Shown: positions 25,442-33,613 of the stretch, in pieces
Layout: each line of letters begins with the position of its first letter
Numbering within the stretch: the stretch's first letter is position 1
Origin: Scenedesmus sp. ARA3
Lineage: Eukaryota > Chlorophyta > Chlorophyceae > Sphaeropleales > Scenedesmaceae
Assembly (NCBI GenBank): GCA_004335835.1
Contig: RWJK01001503.1
Location: 1 to 49,401 of the forward strand
Direction: 5' to 3'
DNA: 49,401 nucleotides
Program-made: the position numbers and the translations under genes
The notes under the pieces: model-generated
Told to the model about the DNA's origin: nothing
Seen by the model: the letters and a program-made list of their open reading frames with translations, nothing else
Database searches by the model: none

Positions 25442-27455
25442 TCTGCGCCTTGAGGGAGTCCCTCCAGGATTGCAAGCCGGCAGCTGCACCAGTGGCGCTA
25501 CCGTCGCTGCTGTCCGCATGCTCGCCCTTAGCACTGCCAGCAGCTATCCAGCCAAGTGACGCGCTGGGTTGGCCTGCCCGGCTGCTGTTAGTAGCACTGC
25601 TAGCTTCTTGCTTGTCTGCTCTCGCATCTGATTCGCTGGCACGTCTGTGCGCGGCTGCTGCAGAGCCAGCCCCAATCCTCCCTGCTGCATCTGGTGCTGC
25701 TGAGTTTCTCCAGCTGGGTAGCTCAGCAAAGCTGACACTTTTGCGCACGCTGCGCCGCTCAGTGCTGCCAGAGCTTGCTGCTGCGCTGCTGGCTGTGGCT
25801 GTTGTGGCTGTGAGCAGCTGCATGCCTCTGCTGTGGCTGTCCAGGCTGGTGCTATGCAGCAGCCGGCGCGCAGCTGTAGCTGCGCCGCTGCCATCCTGCA
25901 GCTGCTTGCTGACCTGACCTGGTGAAAATGCTTCCCGCAGCTGCTCATGCTGCTGCCAATTCCTGCTGCGGCCTTCGCCTGTTAAGGCACATGCTGCTTC
26001 AGCATCCACTGCAGAGGAGCGGCCAGAGCTGCTCCTGCTGCTGAAAAAATCTCCAGCAAGCTCCCCTATTGTGCTCGCACCTGCATCACCTGACTGTGGT
26101 TGCTGCCGCAGCGGCGCTCGAGACAGCCTGCCTGCAAGCGGCATGCTGCTGCTGCTGCTGAGCTGGCGGCTCAGTTGCTGGCGCTGCTCACGGTCGGATG
26201 CAGGCGGCGACAGCAGCCTGCAATCGCTGCTGCTGCCGCTCGCCTGCCGGGCTGGCCGCGCAGCTGATGCTGTGCCTGCGACAGTGCCTGCCCTGGCTTT
26301 AAGCGGGCTGCGCATGGGTGATGCAGCGTTAGCATCGTCTGCTGCTGAGGCTCCAGAGCGCTGCGGGCTCAGAGGCGGTACACCTTGCACACTGCATGTG
26401 CAGCAGCAGCACAGAGGTTAGTGACCTTGCTGCTCTGCAGTGCACACTCTGCTGGCCATGCACCTGATGCAGCTGATAAGGCTTACACAGTCACATCTGC
26501 TAATGTTGATTGTGATTTCATTTCCTCTGCACCTTCACCTTGGACTTGCATGCCCGATGCGAGTACAGGCGCTAATTGCTACAAGCATAAAAGGTCTTAA
26601 GCAAAGCGCACTGCCACTGCTGACCTGTTTGAACGTGACGACCTGCTGCTGCTGACATTGCTACTGTCCCTGCCAGCTTGCTCAGGGCACAAGAAGAACG
26701 TGGAGTAGAAGCGCTGGTCAAAGAAGGCAGTCTGCGCAACAGGTGACACAGCAGGGCAGCAGAGCATTTGAAACAGCGCAGCACACAGGGCATGGCCAGG
26801 AGCAAGGTGGTGACAAGCGCCGGCCTGTGTGTGAACATGTGCAATTGTATGTAATTGCTTGTCTTTATGTTGATGGAAATACACTGCACTGCGCTGCTGC
26901 ATGATGCGTGCAGTGCCACAACAATGACCGCAAGCAGTACAAGCGGCCCATCCTGCAGGCACAGCACAGCTGTCCGAGCTGACCTCTGCTGCTTACACCA
27001 AGTTGAGGCAGCATTGGCTGTTGCTGTCTGCACATCCACCACACAGCAGCAAGTGCCCACCCACCTTGATGTAAAAGGGATCCCGCTGCCCTGTCTCAAC
27101 TGCCCTCTGGCGTTGTGCAAAGTTGCTGCCCAGTTTAAGCGTCACTGTAAGCTCAAGCGCATCTCCCGGCTTCAATCTAAAGCTGCTGGGAGTAACAGAG
27201 TATCGGTCGCTGCTGCCTGGACGCACATCACCCTCCACAGTTGCCTTGAGGGTGTTGGTGATGCGGATGGTCTGCTGCTGCGCCTGCAGGAAATACAGGA
27301 CAGCAGCAGAAGAATGCAGGGCGACCGTTGTTGGCGTCTTCGGCTTCGGCTGACCGAACACGGCAATTCTACCGATCCTTACTTACTTTGTGGTACTGCA
27401 CAGCGTTGAAGACCAGTTCTGTTGGCTCCAGCAGCAACATGTGCTCGCCAGCCAT
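1446..27455 (-). CDS. Giant MSP-domain coiled-coil protein (43 coding exons, about 4,834 residues)
   Basis: The model begins at ATG 27455 (first residues MAGEHMLLLEPTELVF) and ends at a stop at 1446. Exons in transcript order: 27387–27455, 27065–27283, 26625–26731, 24822–26391, 24387–24572, 24153–24233, 23647–23914, 23232–23350, 22841–22971, 22555–22669, 21624–22205, 21322–21440, 20620–21071, 20262–20505, 19848–20001, 19292–19533, 18929–19118, 18466–18639, 18149–18273, 17676–17954, 17218–17425, 16574–16996, 16060–16344, 15607–15777, 15158–15379, 14432–14919, 13631–14157, 12766–13484, 12376–12561, 11871–12166, 11566–11668, 11198–11302, 10502–11017, 10045–10314, 9656–9807, 9169–9369, 7743–8802, 7178–7432, 6201–6485, 5795–5953, 4252–5531, 2917–3220, 1446–2309. 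Every junction is GT–AG and phase-consistent. Residues 1 to about 120 form an MSP/PapD-like fold; the rest is Ala/Gln/Glu heptad coiled coil broken by Ser/Gly-rich linkers. No membrane segment is seen, unlike VAP proteins. A scaffold or tether role is inference; splitting into several genes is possible but is not suggested by the unbroken phase. Confidence 0.75.
2427..2980 (-). repeat. Tandem duplication (about 280 bp) carrying the 3' edge of exon 42
   Basis: Two diverged units lie side by side. The 3' edge of exon 42 with its donor (2911–2980) is repeated at 2635–2698. The flanking intron blocks (such as ccagctcgctttgccagcca, and gcttgcatgctcagccccca) also appear twice. The inner copy lies downstream of the real donor in sense direction, inside the intron between exons 42 and 43. 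The spacing between the real donor and its copy is about 276 bp. Confidence 0.75.
3300..3594 (-). repeat. Three intronic copies of the 5' edge of exon 42 with acceptor
   Basis: In the intron between exons 41 and 42, the first about 50 nt of exon 42 (encoding RELKARVEEL plus about 7 residues) are repeated, each copy preceded by CTG-rich acceptor sequence. The copies are at about 3300–3352, 3425–3480 and 3541–3594; the real exon starts at 3220. Spacing is about 114–132 bp. Copies differ at several positions (RELTARVEEL, RELKTRVEER). Each runs on into intron-like sequence instead of the exon body. Confidence 0.8.
3781..4110 (-). repeat. Two intronic copies of the 3' edge of exon 41 with donor
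   Basis: The last about 90–100 nt of exon 41 (encoding RELAGQQAAREGLEARLKES and about 12 more residues) plus its donor are repeated at about 4019–4110 and 3781–3875. Spacing from the real donor (4252) is about 232 and 239 bp. The first copy has an in-frame stop, and the second has a one-base shift that breaks the reading. They lie in the same intron as the three copies of the exon 42 edge, so this intron is largely built from copies of its two flanking exons. Confidence 0.8.
5164..5271 (-). repeat. 57-bp in-frame tandem repeat inside exon 41
   Basis: A 57-bp unit beginning ctaggacgcaagctatggtg occurs at 5164–5220 and again from 5221 (about 50 bp nearly identical). In protein it gives two copies of a His/Gln-rich 19-residue unit (GHLQQHTHHSLRP core). 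The period is a multiple of three, so the frame is kept. It contains GTGAG and CTGCAG on the plus strand, but those are not splice sites for this minus-strand gene. Confidence 0.85.
5532..5690 (-). repeat. Acceptor-region duplication in the intron before exon 41
   Basis: The acceptor region of exon 41 (cacctgcagtgatacagcag, around 5530) is repeated about 103 bp further into the intron near 5632 as cacctgcaatgatacagcaa, along with neighbouring blocks such as gtggcccatggcaa. Only the splice region and little or no exon sequence is copied. It is a milder form of the exon-edge duplications seen elsewhere in this gene. Confidence 0.65.
6785..7160 (-). repeat. Two diverged copies of the 3' edge of exon 38 in the next intron
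   Basis: Exon 38 ends with GVEARVMGLERLQATLQQ followed by a GTGCGC donor at 7178. Downstream in sense direction, about 200 bp away (from about 6975), a copy encodes GVEARVMGLDRLQATLQQ with the same donor. A second copy (about 6792–6880) encodes GVEARVMGLGRRPATLQQ and has lost the donor. Flanking intron blocks repeat too, giving a unit of about 180–200 bp. An exon made from the nearer copy through its apparent acceptor would meet a stop in the required phase, so I treat both as decoys. Confidence 0.8.
9656..12166 (-). repeat. Three-fold repeated coiled-coil module in the giant protein
   Basis: A module occurs three times in exons 30 (11871–12166), 33 (10502–11017) and 34–35 (10045–10314 plus 9656–9807). 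Each copy opens with ERDxxAxQNxxLA, followed by a Ser/Gly/Ala-rich spacer, then KEIGxLLxRLTxENAA. The three second halves read MKEIGVLMQRLTRENAALIK, LKEIGTMLARLTRENAALIK and AKEIGGLLTRLTNENAAFLK. In the third copy an intron falls immediately before the AKEIG segment. This shows that the rod grew by internal duplication of an exon-sized unit. Confidence 0.8.
15784..15858 (-). repeat. CAG/CTG triplet run beside a splice acceptor
   Basis: An interrupted run of more than 20 triplets (CAG on plus, CTG in the sense of the gene) lies directly upstream of the acceptor of exon 24. In the sense strand it forms a pyrimidine-poor but CTG-rich tract leading into the TTTGCAG acceptor. Similar sense-CTG runs precede the acceptors of exons 18 (about 18645–18710), 38 (about 7438–7470) and 42 (about 3355–3386, inside its duplicated copies). 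Confidence 0.8.
24822..26391 (-). other. Low-complexity Ser/Ala/Gln-rich exon 4 of the giant gene
   Basis: This 1,570-bp exon is the largest of the gene and encodes residues about 132–655. The region is Ser-, Ala-, Arg- and Gln-rich and probably disordered, with a polyglutamine run (near 25423–25442) and a second Gln run near 25092–25118. It contains an acidic patch (SESVDSDEDVAVAAV) and ends by entering the coiled coil. It separates the MSP domain from the rod like a flexible linker. The acceptor (after CACATGCAG) and donor (GAG followed by GTGGGG) both fit phase. Confidence 0.7.
26625..27455 (-). other. MSP (PapD-like) domain, exons 1–3 of the giant gene
   Basis: Residues 6 to about 120 carry the marks of a major sperm protein domain. 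These are an opening LLLEPTELVF strand, then TIRITN, then YSVTPSSFRLKPGDALELTVTL, and a closing strand RDPFYIKTAFFDQRFYSTFF. MSP domains are immunoglobulin-like beta sandwiches that bind short protein motifs or other MSP domains, as in VAP proteins. Here the domain spans three small exons, the usual N-terminal position for VAPs, but it is followed by thousands of residues of coiled coil instead of a membrane anchor. The first exon (27387–27455) is followed by a consensus GTAAGTAAG donor, which supports the start. Confidence 0.75.
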
Positions 27456-29832
27456 CGCTGCTAGGCCAGGCAAAAGCAGCGATCCGTAGATATCATTTAC
27501 TCACGCATTCATAAGTATTGTTGTGCTAATTTTGGCCTGCATGGCCACAGCAAACTTCTTGACAAGAGCAGCGACAGAACATTATTCAAAAGCCCTCAGA
27601 TAGTTCAAATACCATTACAAGTGCAATTGTGTGCGTCGATGCAAGGCTTGCCTCGGACCTGATTTTGAACAGTGTCACACAGTTCTGAGCTGACAGCAGC
27701 AGAACGAGACACGAGAGAGATGTGTCGCCACGTGCAAGCGTTGTTGTTCAGTTTTAGAGCCTCTGTTTTAAGTAAATCTTTCCGGTGCCGCACAGCTGCA
27801 TAGGCGGAGCTGCTGCCATCATCATGCTGCATGCGCTGAACTACTGTACTTGCTGACCTGGAGTTGGCCCACTAATGAAATGAATGCCCGCAATAAGTAG
27901 TGGAGCGACCAATTGTGCCATTGACACTTTATGAAGCCAGATGTATGAACGCAGCCTTGAGCAACATGCTGCCTATAAAAGTATGTAGAGAGAGATACGT
28001 ACCAGCTGGTCTGCAGACGGCACAGCCGCCGGCTGCGGCACCAGCGTGATCCATCATAGCTGCAACAGCTGTGCTGTTTGTTGGCCGCTGTGGCTTCTTT
28101 CCTCCTCTGTGCAGCAGTGCGTTGCATGCACGTGCACTTAGTGCACTAAGTCAGCTGCAGTCGTTATGCACGACCGTTGTCCAGTGTTCAACATAGAAAT
28201 CCTGCACCGTGGTCAGGAAGAGTGCTTGGACCATAAATGGTTTGGTGTTACATGTTGGCATCCTTCAAACAGCTGTGCAGCAGCCAGGGCCTCCTTGATG
28301 TTGAGGCTGTTGGTGCCTTGATTAAGAGGATGGAGGAAAGAGCGGCCCGCACGGTGCTCTCTCAGATGTTGACTTGAGTAGTGGCTACTTTCCCACACTT
28401 GGATCCTTTGCAAGGAGAGCCTCTCCTTGCGGCAAGGCCTACTAGGAGTCTCTGTTTCAACTGCGTCACTGTGTCCGGGGGAAATTTCGCCTGGGAGGCA
28501 GGTTGCCATGCATGGCGTGGAGCAGACCAGGAGTCGCATTGGAGCAGTGTATTACAGCAGCACCCAACGCCGCATTCTGTTGGTGCCCTGAAGGCTGCAG
28601 GGCAGCAACAGCTGCAAACGTTGCGCAAAACGGCTGCACTGGCACAAGCTGCACAGGCACGCGACCTTGAGAAGTAGGATGTTGTTGAGAACCAGACCAA
28701 GGCAACCACTTGCTGAGGAACCTTTCAGGCTGTTAAGACGAGAAGTCAGCCCAGCTGTCAGTGTCCACATTGTCCGGAGGTGACGCCTCCACAAGCAACA
28801 ACAATAAGGGCCTGGTCGTCCAGCAGCAGACACTCAACAAAGACCACGTCACCCAGATTGTATTTGCGACCAAGTTCTCAGATCCTAACTAAAAGCAGGA
28901 CACAGTGCCTCGGTCAGTGCCTGCTTCCTACTGTCACCTTTTATGATGTACAAGAGGGCAAACACACAAAAAGCCTAGCTGCAGGTGGCATGCGTCAAGA
29001 GCAGCCAAGACTAAGCACTACCACAGTCAAACCTAGAGCCAACAAAATGACAAGTGAAACAGGCACGCAACAAAAAGGAGGTTGAGAGGCTCTGAAAACC
29101 TCTCACCATCTCTATAGGGCTGGCTTGTCTGTCAGACTGCTACTCAACCCACCTGCAAAAACAGGACCGTTTGATGTAGCACTTGACAATTTCAATGGGA
29201 TGCCTCCCACATAGTCACAAGCCTGCCCCGCAGCAACACAAACACACGACCAAAATAGCCTAAAACTAGCAGCCTCACGGCACATCTCCTACCACAATCA
29301 CACACATGTGTGGAACATGCGTGCAGCACACTGAAGGCAACTTGAAGTTGCACTTTCGACAGCCATGTGTAAAATACACAAGAAACAATACACCCTGCTG
29401 CCGCACCAGCCTTCGAACGGTTCCTTGGCAACTGCTTCTGATGCCTGCCCCACAGATAACCATCTGTTCACTGCATCAGCAGCACACACACCCGCACACC
29501 ACTGCACCCAAGGCACCCACCTCTGCATAAGGCTGCACACACACTTGGGCAATAGACACGAGACATGACAAAAGCCCGATGCTTGTGACAGATCAATCCA
29601 GTGCTCAGCCTGCACCACACATCACTGCCAAGTTGCAGGGTAGATGCACACACACAGTGCCAGTCACTGCTGCCCCCAAAGCATTTGCAGCACGCAATGA
29701 CATAGCAACTGTTGCTCATACACATACAAAGCACCCCCTCGCAACAGGCAGGCGACAAGACGGCGCGAGTGACGAGTGCGACACCAAGTGGCTAGCACAA
29801 GTCACAGCTGTGCTGTGTCACCGCACAGTGCT
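27456..29832. other. Intergenic region between the giant gene and the SWEET gene
   Basis: The first few hundred bases should hold the promoter and 5' untranslated region of the minus-strand giant gene; I see no clear TATA box on the minus strand. A TATAAAA sits on the plus strand at about 27974. The right part, near 29833, should hold the 3' untranslated region of the SWEET gene. A coding-like but broken patch lies at about 28250–28890. From 28900 to 29830 I see only short, overlapping, unconvincing frames. Confidence 0.5.
28250..28890 (+). pseudogene. Possible decayed protein-coding fragment
   Basis: The plus strand shows short stretches that read like protein in different frames. One includes LLDVEAVGALIKRMEERAAR near 28290–28375, then a stop. 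A second, 28381–28677, ends with QLQTLRKTAALAQAAQARDL near 28610. A third (about 28747–28890) includes NKGLVVQQQTLNKDHVTQIV and a stop. They are separated by stops and frame changes without good splice signals. I do not recognise the family; a decayed gene or mobile-element remnant is possible, and so is chance. Confidence 0.25.
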
Positions 29833-30236
29833 TCACAGCTGTGAGTCGGCATCCTTGGTGCTGGTGGGTGCAGTCTTTGGGCTGATTGGCACATCCAGCT
29901 CAACGTGGTCACCACTGGCACCCTTCTGACTGCAAAGGCAAACAACGCAGGAGCAGCACGGAGTACAGCAGTGGCAGCAGCAGCAGCAGCAACACAACAA
30001 GTCTGAGGGCAAGTGCCAGCAGAAATGAACTAGACCCACTCAACGGGATTAGCTGGTGTAAGCTGCACTGCTACCAGGATCCAGTGCTAGGGCACCCATA
30101 TCAATTTACATGACATTGCAACGTGCAACAGATGCGTCGCTGTTGTGCATAACAACTGCTTCCTGTTTCAGCCTGTTTGGAACAGGCTTATGCACACAAT
30201 CAGCAGCAGCAGCATCATCAGCAGCAGCATCATCAT

Positions 30237-30297
<61 letters not shown>

Positions 30298-31350
30298 GAG
30301 TGCTACTCACGGCAGCTCCTGCTCCTCTGGCTTCTTGTTGGGGTAGATCAGGCACAGCGCGCACAGCACGATGGCAAACAGACCACCCAGGCCGTTGGGC
30401 ACGTAGATGAAGGGGTCCAGCACAGCCTGTGGTGTGGAGGGTTTGAGATGGAATGACAGCAGCAGCAGCAGCAACAAATGCGGATGTTCAGCCAAAGTCG
30501 ACTCTGTTTCCATGTCTGCTGAGAACAGGTCAAGCCATTGGCTGCTGACAAGAAGCTGCTTGTTGCCGCTGCATCTGCTCAACATCCAACCAAGCTTCCT
30601 ATACCAGCAAATTGGCATAGCCATCTCCTTTTCTGAAATCCCTGTCAGCGCCGGCACCGCAAGATGAACTGCACACCGCTGCAGCTATCCTTTCCTGTAG
30701 CAGGCTGCTGGTTCCAACACTGCAAACTCCCCCCAAAGCATAAAACAAATCAGCAGCAGCAGGCACTCACGAAACCGTAGCCGATCCACAGCAGGGTGTT
30801 GACCAGGTTGGCAATGCACATGGGCAGGTAGATGGTGGAGGAGTTGTGGCTGCGGATGACCTGCATCATGGTGCTCAGGGGCGCGCCGTAGTAGGCGATG
30901 GTGATGGCATTGCAAGTGAAGCCCCTGCAAGCGTGGCAGCGGGATGCGGCAGCTGAGTCAGGTACATGAAACAGGTTGTTGCGGCGGCATGGTTTTGCTG
31001 CTTGGGGGAATCGATGCCCTGTGCCCTGGTTCATCTGCAACAGCGGCTGCAGCTCTGCTTATGACAGTGACCTTCTCATGTTGGTCTGCCCACATCTGGA
31101 TCTGACCTGGACTGCATTATGTCACATATGCGTCGATTTTGATGTATTCAATTCGTGTCAGCTTGCTGGTGAACACAGGTGATCCCTTGCTTGCAGCCCC
31201 ACTCACCACATGAGCTGTGCCTGGTTGCCGCTGGCCACAAAAGCAGACAGCACTCCCATGACCAGGATGATTGGCGCTGACACCAGCAGCATGGTCATCA
31301 TCAAGTTCTGGGTCTGCAGGTGTGCAATGCCATTGTTCATGTTTCAACAG

Positions 31351-31382
<32 letters not shown>

Positions 31383-32267
31383 GGATGTAAGGCAAGGGTC
31401 ATGTGTCCCGTCAACACGTGTTAGGGTGCTGGCTGACTGCATGCACGCCATCTCTTTTCTGCAGCGCACAAGCATGTGCGGGGCACAGATGCTGAACAGC
31501 AAGAAGGCAACTGCTGAACAGCCTCTAGAAATTGCTAGGGCACCAACGCACATGCCAGCAGCTGTCAAAACACTGGCATGCATAGCAGGCTGCAGCCGCA
31601 TTCTACTGTACTGCAGCCCCATGCAGGGCTGCACTGCAAGCTGAGTGAGCTGTTTACCTTGCGTGTCGCCAGAGCGTGGGAAGTGACAGTAGTGTACAGT
31701 GTAGCAGTGAAGCCTGGGATGTTGGCCAGGAACATGTTGTAGTCGCGAGAGGCGAAGCCATATGCGACCCAGCTGGCAGTGCACACCAGTGCCACTGCAA
31801 AGGGGAAGGGGTTCAAGTCCTGTGGACAGCAGGCGCAGCAAAGGCAATAGCGACATTAGCGACAGAATTGATGTAAAAAGGTGAGAATATGTGCAAAGCT
31901 GGAGATGTGAGGGGTCTGAGCGTGAAGAAGGCTGCAGCAGCTGCAGCACCAGCAGTACTTTCAGTCAGCTGCTGAGTCAGTCAGCAGTTGAGGGACAGCA
32001 GTAGAGGCGAAGCAGACACAAGGCGCCTGCTATCACGCATATTTTTTCTCGGTAAGCAAAGACTGCATATAATGTGCTTGCTGTGCGCTGATCGAACTGC
32101 CTGCTGCTGATTACTGCTTTGCCGCCCTCAGCTGGCGCACTTACGCCAAGAGCGTTGTTCTTCCTGGCTGTGTATGTGGCCTTCACAGGCGAGCAGTACA
32201 TAATAGTGGAAAGGATTCCACCGACAATGGGGAACACCTGCCCCATGATAATGTCTTTCGCACTCAT
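29833..32267 (-). CDS. SWEET (MtN3/saliva) sugar transporter, 252 residues, six exons
   Basis: Exons in transcript order: 32145–32267, 31658–31819, 31207–31313, 30771–30924, 30311–30426, 29833–29929. All have GT–AG ends and consistent phases, totalling 759 bp including the stop. SWEETs are seven-helix uniporters that move mono- or disaccharides down their gradient across the plasma or internal membranes. The two MtN3 repeats are visible. The first has YCSPVKATYTARKNNALGDL, then NPFPFAVALVCTASWVAYGF, and the second has APLSTMMQVIRSHNSSTIYL, then NTLLWIGYGF and VPNGLGGLFAIVLCALCLIY. The length matches the family, and a hydrophilic tail of about 35 residues ends the protein. The start is the first ATG before the helix-1 sequence. 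Substrate and membrane cannot be told from sequence. The exon 5 donor creates an apparent TGA if left unspliced, so an alternative shorter end is possible. Confidence 0.9.
30201..30297 (-). repeat. Compound CAG/CAT microsatellite next to the SWEET exon 5 donor
   Basis: A run of CAG and CAT triplets (CTG and ATG in the gene's sense) covers about 97 bp. It starts within about 10 nt of the GTGAGT donor at the end of exon 5, just inside intron 5. Such arrays vary in length between strains and could influence splicing. Confidence 0.9.
31349..31380 (-). repeat. CAG/CTG run in SWEET intron 2
   Basis: About ten CAG triplets on plus (CTG in the gene's sense) lie about 35 nt upstream of the acceptor of SWEET exon 3. 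Confidence 0.85.
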
Positions 32268-33613
32268 GATGAAGGACGCGGCTCAGTCACCAAAGTATGG
32301 CAGCAAGACCTACTAGCAACTGTATCAATTCACTTAAAATATATCAAAGCTCTGAGCGGGAAGAACGAAGTAAAGCAAAGCCTTTAATGCTGAAGTGTCA
32401 GCCGAGCCAACGGATGTGTTGCTGAAAAAGTGAGCAGAAACAACGAGTCGAGCAAGCATATATATGCAGCAGGAGACGCACAAACTCTATAGTATAATGG
32501 GGCGAAGCCATAGCAACGCGGCCTGCATGTAACACCGCGTCTATACGGCTGCTGTTTAAGCCTCGTGCTTACTCGATACGTGCCAGTTAAACACTGAAAA
32601 CAAGTAAATTGAGATCACCTTGCTTGATAACATATATTCATGTCATTTACAGGCGCACAAAAAGTTCCACGTGACAATAGGATCGCTGCCTAAAGATGCA
32701 TACCACGCAGCTGCTGACACCTGCGTATAACCAACTTTGTTTACATAATATTACATTCAACTGCCACACAGATGCATCCCAGCTTGTATCAAGCAGCTAT
32801 GACAAGGTCAATCATCAATCCACTCACATGTTGACTGTCGCAGCATGGTTGAAGTCATGCTCCGTCGTTTGTCAGGAATATTGAGCCGCGGATACTTGAT
32901 TTTCTGTTTGTTGCATTGCGGTGACAGCGTCACACTCGAGCCTGTTACATGAATGCCTTATGTGGATCAGCAGCATGTGCTCAACAGGCCACTACAGGTA
33001 ACCGGACTGCATGTAATAGCTGCTGTTGCTAGCAGCAACAGCATGCCATCAACTGACGCATGGCCCGAGTCAAACACCAACTCCAATAAACTTCAATGTT
33101 TTCAGGCAACCCGTGCTAACCTAACGTGGGCTGTGTTGTGCCGTTGTCTGACTCATTCGCCAGTCACTGAGTGGCAGCAGCAACAGCAGGCACGGTTGAA
33201 CACTGAAACATGACATCACCTGCGCTACGTGTCGCTTGCATCGCACAACACAACCAGTGATGCTAACAAACCTTGCTGATCTGACCAAAATGCAGTGTCA
33301 TCAGCAGAGTTGCAGCCACCAAGCCGCAGCTGCAACAGAGTCAGCACACATGTGAAGCTGGCAGACTCACTTTCACAGTTGCATTACCTGACACACCACA
33401 TTCAAAAAAGTACCATCGTTTAAATGGGCAGGGATTCATTTGGGTGCAAACAACAGCACACATAGTTCATATAATTAGGAATAGGCTGAAGCAGACTGCA
33501 GCAATGCCGCCCAGACTCTGAAGAACCCATGCAAGTTGACTGGCCATCCAAGCAACGTCATCTCGGACGTTGTTCCAAGGCTTTTTGGAAGCCTACTTAG
33601 TGCATGCAACCTG
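32268..33613. other. Intergenic region between two minus-strand transporters
   Basis: This stretch holds the presumed promoter of the SWEET gene (left part) and the 3' flank of the SLC35-type gene (right part). It is AT-richer than the exons around it. No frame shows domain-like sequence or splice signals that would extend either neighbour. Confidence 0.5.
32456..32467 (-). promoter_or_regulatory. TATA-like palindrome upstream of the SWEET gene
   Basis: The 12-bp palindrome GCATATATATGC lies about 190 nt upstream of the SWEET start codon. It is the best TATA-like element in the region. No transcript start is known, so this is a guess. Confidence 0.3.

Noticed and set aside
27970..27982. TATAAAAG as a promoter for a plus-strand gene
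   Set aside because: No convincing plus-strand gene follows within the next kilobases.
31801..31820. GGGGTTCAAGTCC resembling a tRNA T-arm
   Set aside because: It is coding sequence of SWEET exon 2, with no tRNA cloverleaf around it.
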